From positions 1 to 60,477 of the forward strand of contig JAFUFC010000173.1 of assembly GCA_017470095.1 (NCBI GenBank): a stretch of 60,477 nucleotides of DNA, in the 5' to 3' direction. The notes beneath the pieces were generated by a model. It saw only the letters and a program-made list of their open reading frames with translations. It was not told the origin of the DNA and did not search any database. Both the position numbers and the translations under genes were made by a program. This document shows, in pieces, positions 17,738-26,903 of this stretch. Each line of letters opens with the position of its first letter. The first letter of the stretch is position 1. This DNA is from Clostridia bacterium. Its GTDB lineage: Bacteria; Bacillota; Clostridia; Christensenellales; Aristaeellaceae.

Positions 17738-18649
17738 ATGTCCATCATTTCCAAGAGAAAGCAGGGCGAACTGGGCGGCCTGAGCGACCGCGCCAGCGAC
17801 ATCATCCTGGTGGTCATCTCCCTGATTATTCTGCTGATTGTGGCCTATCCGCTGTATTACGTTCTGGTGGCTTCCTTCTCTGATCCCTATGACGTGTACG
17901 CCGGAAAGACTTTCCTGCTGCCCAGCCAGTTCACCCTGGACGGTTACAAATCGGTGTTCGCCGAGCCCAACATTGTGCGGGGCTATGGCAACAGCATTCT
18001 GTATACTGTTGTGGGCACGCTGTTCTCCGTTGCCATGATCTACCTGGTAGCCTATCCGCTGTCCGTTGCGGATTTGCCTGGCAAGAAGCTCATCAGCATT
18101 TTCTTCATCATTACCATGTACTTTGGCGGCGGCCTGATCCCCACCTACCTGATCGTGCAGAAAACCGGCATCATGCAGACGATCTGGGCCATGTTCCTGC
18201 CGGGCGGCGTGGCGGTCAGCAATGCCATTATTGCCCGCAACTATTTTGAAACCAGCATTCCTGGTTCCTTGAAGGAAGCCGCCAGCATCGACGGGGCCAC
18301 CCATTTCCGCATCTTCTTCTCCATGATCATTCCCCTGTCCCTGCCGATCCTTTCCGTGATGGTAATCTTTTCGATGGTGGCCTACTGGAACGATTGGTTC
18401 ACCGCCTTGATCTACATGACCAATGAGCAGGCCCCCCTGCCCTTGGTGCTGCGCAACATCCTGATCAAATCCTCGGCTTCCGCCTCTCAGACCAGCATGA
18501 TCTCCGGCGGCTACGCGGAATTGAATAAGATGACCGAAATGATCAAGTTTGCCTCCATCATCGTGGCGGCCGCCCCCATGCTGATCGCTTATCCCTTCGT
18601 GCAGAAGTACTTTGAAAAGGGCCTGATGGCAGGCGCGGTCAAGGGATGA
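17738..18649 (+). CDS. Sugar ABC transporter permease, YtcP/LplC type
   Basis: 303 residues from the ATG at 17738, preceded by GGGAGGAGG. The first membrane segment is DIILVVISLIILLIVAYPLYYVLVASFSDP, followed by the family pattern ...GKTFLLPSQFTLDGYKSVF. The loop LKEAASIDGATHFRIFFSMIIPLSLPIL contacts the ATPase. The C-terminus PFVQKYFEKGLMAGAVKG is the conserved LplC/YtcP end. It lies 19 bases after its partner permease, in the sucrose operon. Confidence 0.82.
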   Translation: MSIISKRKQGELGGLSDRASDIILVVISLIILLIVAYPLYYVLVASFSDPYDVYAGKTFLLPSQFTLDGYKSVFAEPNIVRGYGNSILYTVVGTLFSVAMIYLVAYPLSVADLPGKKLISIFFIITMYFGGGLIPTYLIVQKTGIMQTIWAMFLPGGVAVSNAIIARNYFETSIPGSLKEAASIDGATHFRIFFSMIIPLSLPILSVMVIFSMVAYWNDWFTALIYMTNEQAPLPLVLRNILIKSSASASQTSMISGGYAELNKMTEMIKFASIIVAAAPMLIAYPFVQKYFEKGLMAGAVKG

Positions 18650-18797
18650 CCGCAGGGAAGAAAGAAGCGTGGAGGATTTTCTCCGCTTACACTCCTGTCT
18701 TTGTCTCCTCCGCCTTTCTTCCGCTTCTCCCCGCTCTTTATTCTTCGTTCCCCGCATCGTTAAGATGTTTCACAACAATTTAAAAGGAGGATTTCCC

Positions 18798-20417
18798 ATG
18801 AAGAAGCTCGTATCTATTGCTCTGGCTGTGATGATGCTGCTGTCCCTGGTTTCCGTAGCATCCGCAGAAGGGCAGACGGAATTCAACATCCTCAGCGGCA
18901 TCTCCGCCCTCTCCAGCGGCTATCAAAGCAATGAATTGCTCAACGCCATGCAAGAGCAGGCGGGCATCAAGATCAATTGGGACACCTGGTCCGACAGCCT
19001 GGGCGAGGTGGTGGGGACCCGCATCAGCGGCAACGCCGCCAGCAAGACCCCCATTGACGCCTTCCAGGCCGTGGGCTTCAGCAACTTTGACTTGATGCGC
19101 TACGGCGCCGCGGGTACCTTCATTGATCTGACCCCTTACATTACCCCCGAAGTGATGCCCAACCTGGCTGCGATCCTGGAAGCGCACCCTGAAATCAAGG
19201 CCGCCATCACCATGAGCGACGGCAAGATTTACGGTCTGCCCGCCGGTGAACAGATGGGCACTGCCGGTATCGGCCGGGAAAAGGATTACTCCATCTTCTC
19301 CGTTCCACAGTTCGCCATGATCAACAAGGCGTGGCTGAATGACCTGGGCCTGGAAATGCCCACCACCCTGGATCAGCTGCACGATGTGCTGGTGGCTTTC
19401 AAGGAAAACGATATGTCTGCCAAGTATTACGGCAATGAAGCTGGGTCTACCATTCCCATGAGCACTGGCTTTGACGAATGGTGCTGGGGCCAGAACGTAT
19501 TCTATGCAGGCTTCGGCTTCACCAACTGGCCCAACGACGTGTGCATGGATCTGACTGTGAATCAGGACGGCGTGGTCAATTTCGTTTCCGATGACGATAA
19601 CTACCGCGCGGCCGTGACCTACTTCCACGATTGGTATGCCGAGGGCCTGATGGACCTGGAAATGTTCTCTCAGGATACCAACCAGCTGATCGCCAAGTGC
19701 ACCGGCGGCCGAGTGGGTGTCAGCACCTGGTGGGAAATCAACGAGATCATGGGCCCTCACGCCGCTGATTACGTGTATCTGCCTATTCTGACTGGTCCCG
19801 ATGGCAACAGCAACGTAACCCTGCGCACCGGCGGCGCCATCAATGCTGGTCAACTTTCCATCACCGCCCAGTGCAAAGACCCCGCCAAGCTGCTTTCCTT
19901 CTATGATCTGTGGTACATCGGCGAAAACGTGATGCAGCTTCAGTACGGCCCCATCGGCGTGTACTTCAACGAAAAGAATGAAAAAGGGCAGTGGGTATCT
20001 ATCAAAGACGAAGAAGCCCGCGCCAAGTTCAACAAGTCCTCCGGCGAACTCAAGAGCCAGAGCGAAGTGGCTGGCCCGAAGCTGATCCTCTCTCAGTACT
20101 ACAACGATGTGTGGGAGATGGAAGCCCGCGCCCAGGAACGCCTGGCTGACACTTACGATTACTGGTTCACCTTTGTGAAGGATTTCTCCTTCTATCCTCA
20201 GGATTGCGTGTTTACCGAAGCCGAACTGGATGATATCGATTTCTACCGGGCCGATTTTGAGCGCGCCGTTTCCGAACAGGAAGCCCTGTGGATCAAGAAC
20301 GGTGGCCCCACCGACGCTGAATGGGAAGCCTACAAGAATTTCCTGGAACGCTGCGGCATGAGCACCCTGCTGGATATCTACCAGACCGTGTATGACCGCT
20401 ATGTTGCCGCCAAGTAA
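18798..20417 (+). CDS. Extracellular sugar-binding protein (LplA-type SBP)
   Basis: 539 residues from the ATG at 18798, with AAAGGAGG upstream. Signal peptide MKKLVSIALAVMMLLSLVSVASA followed by EGQTEFN, without a lipobox Cys. Large SBPs of 500 or more residues are typical partners of LplB/YtcP permeases. Segments such as GKIYGLPAGEQMGTAGIGREKDYSIF and MINKAWLNDLGLEMPTTLDQLHDVLVAFK match the family. It captures the sucrose/fructan oligosaccharide outside the cell. A hairpin separates it from the GH32 gene. Confidence 0.8.
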   Translation: MKKLVSIALAVMMLLSLVSVASAEGQTEFNILSGISALSSGYQSNELLNAMQEQAGIKINWDTWSDSLGEVVGTRISGNAASKTPIDAFQAVGFSNFDLMRYGAAGTFIDLTPYITPEVMPNLAAILEAHPEIKAAITMSDGKIYGLPAGEQMGTAGIGREKDYSIFSVPQFAMINKAWLNDLGLEMPTTLDQLHDVLVAFKENDMSAKYYGNEAGSTIPMSTGFDEWCWGQNVFYAGFGFTNWPNDVCMDLTVNQDGVVNFVSDDDNYRAAVTYFHDWYAEGLMDLEMFSQDTNQLIAKCTGGRVGVSTWWEINEIMGPHAADYVYLPILTGPDGNSNVTLRTGGAINAGQLSITAQCKDPAKLLSFYDLWYIGENVMQLQYGPIGVYFNEKNEKGQWVSIKDEEARAKFNKSSGELKSQSEVAGPKLILSQYYNDVWEMEARAQERLADTYDYWFTFVKDFSFYPQDCVFTEAELDDIDFYRADFERAVSEQEALWIKNGGPTDAEWEAYKNFLERCGMSTLLDIYQTVYDRYVAAK

Positions 20418-20436
20418 TTCATCCAAAAACACTTTG

Positions 20437-20462
20437 CCGGGGGCCGGATTTCCGGCTCCCGG
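20437..20462 (+). promoter_or_regulatory. Intercistronic hairpin after the sucrose SBP gene
   Basis: Near-perfect stem CCGGGGGCCGGA / TCCGGCTCCCGG (one G-T pair) with a two-base loop and no T run. It probably stabilises the SBP message or lowers read-through into the GH32 gene. Confidence 0.55.
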
Positions 20463-20494
20463 TTTCACGCTATCCATGTTACAGGAGGGCCCCT

Positions 20495-21967
20495 ATGAGC
20501 AAGAACCCTACCCCTTTAGAAAGAGTAAGAGAATACGAGCGGGAGCAGGCTCCCAAGCTGCCCGCCGATGAGAGGCCTTTGTTTCACCTCACGCCCTTGG
20601 TGGGCTGGATGAACGATCCCAATGGGTTCTGCTATTATCAGGGGCAGTACCATCTGTTTTATCAGTATCATCCCTTTTCCCGGCAGTGGGGCCCCATGCA
20701 CTGGGGTCATGCCGTGAGCCATGATTTGCTGCATTGGACGTATATGCCCTGCGCCCTGGCCCCCGATACGGCGGCGGACGCGGGCGGCTGTTTTTCTGGC
20801 AGCGCCGTCCCCCTGCCCGATGGGCGGCTGATGCTGGCCTACACCGGTGTTCAGCCCGCGGGCACCTTCCGGCGGGAAACCCAGGCGCAGTGCGTTGCCA
20901 TCGGCGATGGCGTCGATTTTGAAAAATCCCTGCTGAATCCGGTGATCCGCCATGCCCATCTGCCGGAAGGGTACAGCGAATTTGATTTTCGCGATCCAAA
21001 AATCTGGATAGAAGGGGACGGCACCTTCCGCATGGTGGCGGCCAACCGCCATGAGCAAAAGCAAGGCACGGTTCTGCTTTTCTCCAGCGTGGATGGGCTG
21101 GATTGGCAATTTGTTGGGGAAATCGACGCTTGCTGGAGCGAATATGGCCGGATGTGGGAATGCCCCGATTTCTTCAGCCTGGATGGTAAACAGGTGCTGC
21201 TGGTGAGCCCCCAGGAAATGCACGCACGGGAAGAATTCCATGCTGGGTACGGCACGGTGGCTATCCTGGGTACATTCAATAAGAAGGACTGCCGGTTGGA
21301 ACGGGAAAGCATTCAGCCGGTGGATCACGGGCTAACCTTCTATGCGCCCCAGACCACCCTTGCGCCGGATGGACGGCGGATCATGATCGGCTGGATGGAT
21401 AACTGGGAAACCTGCAAGGAAGCGCCCCGCCGCCATCCCTGGTATGCCCAGATGAGCATGCCCAGGGAACTATTCATTCAAAATGGGCGGCTGATGCAGC
21501 GGCCTGTGCGGGAAATTGAACATATGTGGCAGGATACGATTGCTCACAGCCAAATGACTGTGCAGGAAGAGACCAGCCTCCCAGGCGTGCAGGGCCGGAT
21601 GATGGATATGACCGTAACGCTTCATGCCCAGGATTCTGCCTGCCGCCGCTTTACGCTTCATGTGGCCAAAGACAGCGCCCACTATGTTCAGGTTCGGTGT
21701 GATTTGGCTCGGGGTGAATTGGTGTTTGACCGCAGCCATGGCGGTTCCCACCGGGATATTGCCCACACCCGCCATGTGAAAGCGGACATGCGGGAAGGAA
21801 AATTGACGCTGCGCTTGCTGATGGATAAAGAAAGCATTGAATTGTTCATCAATGGCGGCGAACGGGTGGTCACTTCCCTGATTCCCACTCCGCTGGATGC
21901 TGACGGCATTACCTTTGCGGCGGACGCTCCTATTCGCCTGTCTGTGGAAGCGCATCACCTGGGATAA
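20495..21967 (+). CDS. scrB: GH32 sucrose/sucrose-6-phosphate hydrolase (beta-fructofuranosidase)
   Basis: 490 residues with no signal peptide, so cytoplasmic. The GH32 blocks are all present: WMNDPNG at residues 38-44 with nucleophile Asp41, the transition-state stabiliser in DFRDPK, and the acid/base Glu in WECPD. A C-terminal beta-sandwich occupies about 350-490. It hydrolyses beta-fructosides delivered by the adjacent ABC importer. Because that importer does not phosphorylate its cargo, free sucrose or fructo-oligosaccharides are more likely substrates than sucrose-6-phosphate, and the fructokinase at 14557 would use the fructose. Confidence 0.87.
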   Translation: MSKNPTPLERVREYEREQAPKLPADERPLFHLTPLVGWMNDPNGFCYYQGQYHLFYQYHPFSRQWGPMHWGHAVSHDLLHWTYMPCALAPDTAADAGGCFSGSAVPLPDGRLMLAYTGVQPAGTFRRETQAQCVAIGDGVDFEKSLLNPVIRHAHLPEGYSEFDFRDPKIWIEGDGTFRMVAANRHEQKQGTVLLFSSVDGLDWQFVGEIDACWSEYGRMWECPDFFSLDGKQVLLVSPQEMHAREEFHAGYGTVAILGTFNKKDCRLERESIQPVDHGLTFYAPQTTLAPDGRRIMIGWMDNWETCKEAPRRHPWYAQMSMPRELFIQNGRLMQRPVREIEHMWQDTIAHSQMTVQEETSLPGVQGRMMDMTVTLHAQDSACRRFTLHVAKDSAHYVQVRCDLARGELVFDRSHGGSHRDIAHTRHVKADMREGKLTLRLLMDKESIELFINGGERVVTSLIPTPLDADGITFAADAPIRLSVEAHHLG

Positions 21968-22184
21968 AGCAAGGGGCCCCGTTTCTATGCCAATGTTGAT
22001 TCACAATGTTCTGCGTGGTTTTTTCTGGTCATGATCTCAGATGTACTTTAACAGATCGGAAAAAGCGCCAGGCCCATGCGCTTCAGAACGGAGGGCAAAG
22101 CGCTCATTCCACCCCCTGTGCTGCCTGGACGGCTTGCCCGCTATGCCTTCCGGGTGCAGCGGCACGGCAGCGTGGTGGAAATTG

Positions 22185-23009
22185 CTATGGATGGGCAGGG
22201 CTCGTCCGCCGCAACTGCCAGAAGGCGATGGCGGCGGCAGCAGCCACGTTCAAGGAATCAATACCCGCGGCCATGGGAATTTTGGCAATGTCGTCGCACT
22301 GGGCGATGGTTGCGTCAGTCAGGCCGGTGTCCTCGGTGCCCAGGTAAATGGCCAGCTTATCGGTTTCGGGCAGGCGGGGATCATCCAACGTCAGGCAATT
22401 TTCCCGCAGGGCTAACCCAACGGTGCAAAAGCCTGCCGCTTTTAGCAGGGGAAAGGCGTTGTCCTCTCCTGTTCGGGCCCAGGGCACCAGGAACACAGAG
22501 CCCATGCACACCCGCACGGCCCGGCGATGCAAGGGATCGCAGCAGGTGGGGGTGAGCAGGATGGCGTCGGCCCCCAGGGCGGCGGCGGAGCGAAAGATGG
22601 CCCCCACGTTGGAAGGCTCGGTGATTCCTTCCAGCACGGCTACCCGGTGGGCGCCCCGGATCACATCCTCCGCCTTGCGCAAAGGCGGCCGCCGCATGGC
22701 GCACAGCACCCAGGAGCGCTGCAATTTAAAGCCGGTTAATTCCGCCAGCACCGCATCCTCTGCCGTGTACACGGGGATATCGCCGCACCGGCGGATGATG
22801 GCCGCCCCCTGTGCGGCGACCATTTTTCTGCGCATCAGCAGGGACAGGGGCTCATATCCCGCGTCCAGCGCGGACAAAACCACCTTGGGCCCTTCGGCAA
22901 TGAAAACGCCCTTTTCCGGCTCCTGCCTGCTGCGCAATTGCGCGTCGGTCAGATGGTAAAAAAGCCCTGCGCCGGGGGCGGAAAGATCGGTCAATTCAAT
23001 GATCGGCAT
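22185..23009 (-). CDS. TrmH/SpoU-family RNA 2'-O-methyltransferase
   Basis: 274 residues from the ATG at 23009 (GGGAGA upstream); the longer frame begins without a ribosome site. The N-terminal substrate-binding half contains EPEKGVFIAEGPKVVLSALDAGYEP. The SPOUT catalytic half has LEGITEPSNVGAIFRSAAALGADAILL, then LAIYLGTEDTGL, and the knotted end IPMAAGIDSLNVAAAAAIAFW. It methylates ribose in rRNA or tRNA with SAM; the exact site cannot be told. It is divergent from pepT. Confidence 0.85.
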   Translation of the reverse strand: MPIIELTDLSAPGAGLFYHLTDAQLRSRQEPEKGVFIAEGPKVVLSALDAGYEPLSLLMRRKMVAAQGAAIIRRCGDIPVYTAEDAVLAELTGFKLQRSWVLCAMRRPPLRKAEDVIRGAHRVAVLEGITEPSNVGAIFRSAAALGADAILLTPTCCDPLHRRAVRVCMGSVFLVPWARTGEDNAFPLLKAAGFCTVGLALRENCLTLDDPRLPETDKLAIYLGTEDTGLTDATIAQCDDIAKIPMAAGIDSLNVAAAAAIAFWQLRRTSPAHP

Positions 23010-23166
23010 CAGTTTTGTTCTCCCACAAAAGCAATTCCATGTTTCATCCGGTTTGAGTATACAGAATCTTCCCATCAAAGTCAATCCCTGCGCCGCCGCC
23101 CTTGCAATCGGGCGGTTTTTTGCGTATACTATGGATACATATTTTCCCGAAAGGAAGCGCGGAAGA

Positions 23167-24372
23167 ATGACTGTACAGGAACGATTTTTGACCTACATCT
23201 CTATGGATACTACCAGCGACGAAACCAGCGATACCTGCCCCTCCACCCAGCGCCAGTGGGCGCTGGCCCGGCACCTGGAGCAGGAAATGAAAAAATTGGG
23301 CCTCCAAAACGTGCGCCTGGATGCCCATGCATATGTGTACGGCTTCATTCCGGGCAACGACCCGGACGCCCCGGCCATCGGCCTGATTGCCCACATGGAT
23401 ACGGTGGACGCCGTGCCCGGCTCGCCCATTCATCCCCGGGTGATCCACTACGAGGGCGGCGATATTGTGCTCAACGCGGAAAAGGGCATCGTCATGCGGG
23501 AGAAGGATTTTGAATCCCTCCGCAAGGATCGGGGGAGCGACCTGATCGTCACCGACGGCACCACCCTGCTTGGAGCCGATGACAAAGCCGGCGTGGCCGA
23601 GATCATGACCTTCTGCGAATTCGTCATGGCCCATCCCGAGATGAAGCACGGAAAAATCTGCATCGGCTTTACTCCCGACGAAGAAATTGGCCGGGGCGCG
23701 GATTTGTTCGACGTGGCCGGCTTTGGCGCGGACTTTGCCTACACCGTCGACGGCGGCGCGGTGGACGAAATCGAATATGAGAATTTCAACGCGGCGTCGG
23801 CCAAGGTGGTGGTTCACGGCTTTTCCATCCACCCCGGCAGCGCCAAGAATAAAATGCGCAACGCCGCCCGCATGGCCATCGAATTCCATGCCATGCTGCC
23901 CGCCAACGAAATTCCCGAGTGCACCGAAGGCTACGAGGGCTTCTACCATCTGAACCACATGGAAGGGGAGGAGCAGCAGGCCCAGCTGCACTACATCATC
24001 CGGGATCACGACAAGCAGAAATTTGAGCAGCAAAAAGAGCGGATGCAAAAAATTGCTGCCTATCTTAACGACAAGTACGGCGAAGGCTCTTTTGAATTGA
24101 TCCTGCGGGACAGCTATTACAACATGAAGGAAAAGGTGCAGGAAAAGCCCCAGGTGATTGAGCGCGCCCAGCATGCTATCCGCGATTGCGGCATGGAGCC
24201 CAAGGCCGTGCCCATCCGCGGCGGCACCGACGGGGCCCGGCTGTCCTTTATGGGCTTGGTCTGCCCCAACCTGGGTACCGGCGGCCGCAATTACCACGGG
24301 GTGTACGAGTATGCCGTGGTGCGGGAAATGGAAGCCATGGTGGAGATTTTGAAGAAATTGATTTTAAAATAA
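23167..24372 (+). CDS. pepT: Peptidase T (tripeptide aminopeptidase)
   Basis: 401 residues from the ATG at 23167, preceded by AAAGGAAG. An M20B zinc metallopeptidase with the family blocks IGLIAHMDTVD (metal His and catalytic Asp), TLLGADDKAGVAEIM (bridging Asp), FTPDEEIGRG (catalytic Glu) and YTVDGGAVDEIEYENFNA, and the C-terminal PIRGGTDGARLSFMGLVCPNLGTGG. It removes the N-terminal residue from tripeptides in the cytoplasm. Length and order match the family. It stands alone, with the methyltransferase on the opposite strand. Confidence 0.92.
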   Translation: MTVQERFLTYISMDTTSDETSDTCPSTQRQWALARHLEQEMKKLGLQNVRLDAHAYVYGFIPGNDPDAPAIGLIAHMDTVDAVPGSPIHPRVIHYEGGDIVLNAEKGIVMREKDFESLRKDRGSDLIVTDGTTLLGADDKAGVAEIMTFCEFVMAHPEMKHGKICIGFTPDEEIGRGADLFDVAGFGADFAYTVDGGAVDEIEYENFNAASAKVVVHGFSIHPGSAKNKMRNAARMAIEFHAMLPANEIPECTEGYEGFYHLNHMEGEEQQAQLHYIIRDHDKQKFEQQKERMQKIAAYLNDKYGEGSFELILRDSYYNMKEKVQEKPQVIERAQHAIRDCGMEPKAVPIRGGTDGARLSFMGLVCPNLGTGGRNYHGVYEYAVVREMEAMVEILKKLILK

Positions 24373-24523
24373 AAGCAGGGGCGTTGCACGTTTGCTCATT
24401 TTGCGCGAAGTACAAAAAAGCAACGTTCCAAGCGCCTCCACCAAAATGTAGGAGGATAGCATCCGTTCGTCTGAAACGTGTTGATGAACGTATATTTTCC
24501 AACGTTCGCCACGTCCGACAAGC

Positions 24524-24548
24524 GGGCGGATGCTGTCCGCCCCTACGG
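24524..24548. repeat. Short intergenic hairpin repeat (GGGCGGA...TCCGCCC)
   Basis: GGGCGGATGCTGTCCGCCCC followed by TACGG resembles an intergenic repeat I associate with gut Clostridia, where it produces false ORFs containing GADSIRP. Here it also yields such a frame on the minus strand. I see one copy in this window. The surrounding 24373-24661 holds no convincing gene. Confidence 0.4.
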
Positions 24549-24661
24549 TTGACGGTCTTTTTTGCGCAGATTTTCTTTCGCGCAGCATTTACCGGGTCTC
24601 CCTTTCCCCCAAAAGCCATCGGCGATATAGGCAGGGAAATCAAAGGGGATTCTGCCTGTTT

Positions 24662-25228
24662 TTATGAATGAACCGATGTGATATGCTCCGCTTCCAGCCG
24701 CAGCTGGGCAAAGGGCTTGGCCCAGTCCGGCCAGGAGTCAAAGGTGCGATCGTCCAGCATTTTTTGTAGGATGCGCTTACCCACCCGATGATCCATCACG
24801 GCCAATACTTTCAGGATGCTGTTTGGAGACAGCAGCGCTACCCGCACCGGCATTTGCAAAAATGCGCTGGCGGCGTAGAGAAAATCATCGTCAAAATATA
24901 GCCCGCCCTGATCCTGGATGATGTGGAAACGGTTTTCAAGGGCTTCCCACATATTGTCTTCTCCGCCCTCCTTGCGGCGTTTTTGCAGTAACGCGGCGAA
25001 AACGCATTCCCCGTCATACCCCTCTGTCCAAGAAAAATTGACCAGGCATTTTCCGTCCGCCAGGATGCGGGCAAAGCCCCAGGCGTTATGCGCCTGGTGG
25101 AATTTGGTGTGATAATAATCGATGCGGCCCTGCAGGGAAGGGGCCAGTGTGTCCAGCAAATCCTTGCGCAGGCCAGACCAGGAGCGGTAATGCCGCCGGG
25201 AAGCGCGGCTAAAATCGTTCTGTTCCAT
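24662..25228 (-). CDS. SF0329-family protein of unknown function
   Basis: 188 residues from the ATG at 25228, which has AAGGAGA upstream. The N-terminus WSGLRKDLLDTLAPSLQGRIDYYHTKFHQAHN and the C-terminal LAVMDHRVGKRILQKM fit my recollection of the SF0329 family, small soluble proteins of no established function in Firmicutes and enterobacteria. There is no signal peptide, membrane segment or catalytic motif. It is a single gene between pepT and the two-component system. Confidence 0.6.
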   Translation of the reverse strand: MEQNDFSRASRRHYRSWSGLRKDLLDTLAPSLQGRIDYYHTKFHQAHNAWGFARILADGKCLVNFSWTEGYDGECVFAALLQKRRKEGGEDNMWEALENRFHIIQDQGGLYFDDDFLYAASAFLQMPVRVALLSPNSILKVLAVMDHRVGKRILQKMLDDRTFDSWPDWAKPFAQLRLEAEHITSVHS

Positions 25229-25310
25229 CCCAATCTCCTTTTTTCTCTTCACTGGGGACACAGCCTGGGGAAGGATCATCAGAACCTATTCCAAACGTTT
25301 TTCCTTGGGG

Positions 25311-25352
25311 AGAGCGCGAGAGGGGCCCTCCTTTTTTCGAAAAGAAAGGCCC
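25311..25352. repeat. Long intergenic hairpin (copy A of a recurring hairpin family)
   Basis: AGAGGGGCC and GGCCCCTCT flank an AT-rich inner stem (CCTTTTTTC / GAAAAGAAAGG). It is preceded by GGGGAGAGCGCG. The hairpin at 34360-34404 has the same form and a similar flank (GGAAGGAGCGCG). It lies downstream of the histidine-kinase gene and may end its transcript. Confidence 0.5.
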
Positions 25353-25370
25353 CTCTTGTAAATATTTTTC

Positions 25371-26903
25371 TTAGCCCTGGTGCAGCGGCAATTCCACAAT
25401 GAACGTGGCGCCCTTGCCCTCCTCGCTTTCCACACTGATGGCGCCGCCGTGGAGCAGCACCAGCTGGTGCACGATCGACAGGCCCAGGCCCGTGCCGCCC
25501 TTTTCCCGGCTGCGGGCCTTATCGACCCGGTAGAAGCGGTCGAACAGGTGGGGCAGGCTTTCCTTGGGGATGCCGGGACCGTTGTCGGTGACGGTGAAGC
25601 GGGCGTCCCGGCCCTGGCGCTGGAGATTGACCTTGATCACGCCGCCGTTTTGGGTATACTTGACGGCATTTTCCATCAGGTTATAGATCACCTGGTTCAG
25701 CTTGGATTTATCGGCATAAATATCGCAGGGGTCGGAGAGGGACAGCAGGATCTGCTGGCCCTTCTGCGCGGCGATGGGCTGGAGCCGATGAGCGTTTTCC
25801 TTGATGAGCGCGGCAATGGACAGGTTCTCCCGGCTCAGTTTCACGTTCTGGCTGTCCATCTGCACCAGGGTCAGCAGGTCGCTGACGATGGCGCTGAGCC
25901 GGTCGATTTCGTTGTTGATGTCGGTGAGGAATTCGGTGCGCAAATCCTTGTCCATTTCGGGCTGGTAGATGAGGGATTCGATCATGATCTTCATGGTGGC
26001 CAGGGGCGTTTTCAATTCGTGGCTGGCGTTGGATACGAACTGGTTGCGGCTCTGGTCCAGCGTTTCCAGCTTTTCAGACATGGAGTTGAAGGCCAAGGCC
26101 AGCTGCTTCATTTCGCCGCTGCCCCGCACCCGCACCCGGGAGGAAAAATCGCCCTTAGACATGCGCTGGATGCCTCGGTTCAGCCCGGCGATGGGCCGGG
26201 TGATGATCCGGGAAAACACCCAGGAGCTGAGCAGCGCGGCCGCGGCGATGATCACGAAAATCAGGATCATCTGGTCCTGCAATTGATACAGGTTTTGCAT
26301 GATCTCCTCCACAGGGGAGACCAGCAGCAGCACGCCGATGATATCGGAGGCGTACACCACCCCGGCGGTGCAATAACCGGCCCAGGCGGTGTTGCTGCGG
26401 CGCATAAAAAGCAAATGGCTGCGGCTGAGCATCGTGCCGGTATCCAATTCGTGCACGCCGTAATCCACGCTCTGCCCCCGGACCAGGATATTGGCCACCT
26501 CCGGGTATTGCAGACGGGAACCGTACATTTCCCCGTAGCTATCCAATTGTACCTTGCCGTTTTGATCCAATAGCAGAATTCGGCCGCCCAGCTCGCCCCC
26601 GGCGGTCAACAGCTGGGTGTGCAGAGCCTGGGCGTTATTGCGGGCCATCAGGGGCGCAATACGGCTGGCCAGGGTTTCCAGGCTGGCCCGGTCCGAGCGG
26701 ATGCGCTGCTCGAATAAAGAATCGCCCACCATGCCGCTCAGCGAGCTGGCCATCACATAGAAGGACAGCCCGACGATCAGCAGGAAGGCGAGCAGAATCT
26801 GCCACCGGATGCTGGCGAAGGGATTTTTAATCCTTATCGGTGAAATAGTAGCCCACTCCCCACTTGGTGAAGATGAACTCCGGCTGGGCCGTGTTCCGTT
26901 CAA
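25371..26903 (-). CDS. Membrane sensor histidine kinase
   Basis: About 485-510 residues; the start is unclear. The only canonical in-frame start is TTG 26903, which overlaps the response-regulator gene by 77 bp and has a weak ribosome site; an ATT or ATA near 26835 is possible. Membrane segment 1 (WQILLAFLLIVGLSFYVM), an extracytoplasmic sensor domain of about 150 residues, membrane segment 2 (ILIFVIIAAAALLSSWVFS), HAMP, then the H-box FVSNASHELKTPLATMK with phospho-acceptor His, N-box NQVIYNLMENAVKYT, G1 DNGPGIP, F-box LFDRFYRVDKARS and G2 GGTGLGLSIV. It is organised like WalK/PhoR kinases and paired with the upstream OmpR-type regulator. The signal is unknown. Confidence 0.85.
   Translation of the reverse strand: MNGTRPSRSSSSPSGEWATISPIRIKNPFASIRWQILLAFLLIVGLSFYVMASSLSGMVGDSLFEQRIRSDRASLETLASRIAPLMARNNAQALHTQLLTAGGELGGRILLLDQNGKVQLDSYGEMYGSRLQYPEVANILVRGQSVDYGVHELDTGTMLSRSHLLFMRRSNTAWAGYCTAGVVYASDIIGVLLLVSPVEEIMQNLYQLQDQMILIFVIIAAAALLSSWVFSRIITRPIAGLNRGIQRMSKGDFSSRVRVRGSGEMKQLALAFNSMSEKLETLDQSRNQFVSNASHELKTPLATMKIMIESLIYQPEMDKDLRTEFLTDINNEIDRLSAIVSDLLTLVQMDSQNVKLSRENLSIAALIKENAHRLQPIAAQKGQQILLSLSDPCDIYADKSKLNQVIYNLMENAVKYTQNGGVIKVNLQRQGRDARFTVTDNGPGIPKESLPHLFDRFYRVDKARSREKGGTGLGLSIVHQLVLLHGGAISVESEEGKGATFIVELPLHQG

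Noticed and set aside
22041-22184. Plus-strand frames between scrB and the methyltransferase gene
   Set aside because: No ribosome site, and they run on only as antisense of the methyltransferase gene. The gap 21968-22184 shows no recognised element.
24364-24588. 74-residue minus-strand frame containing GADSIRP
   Set aside because: It is produced by the hairpin repeat at 24524-24548; such frames are common false genes.
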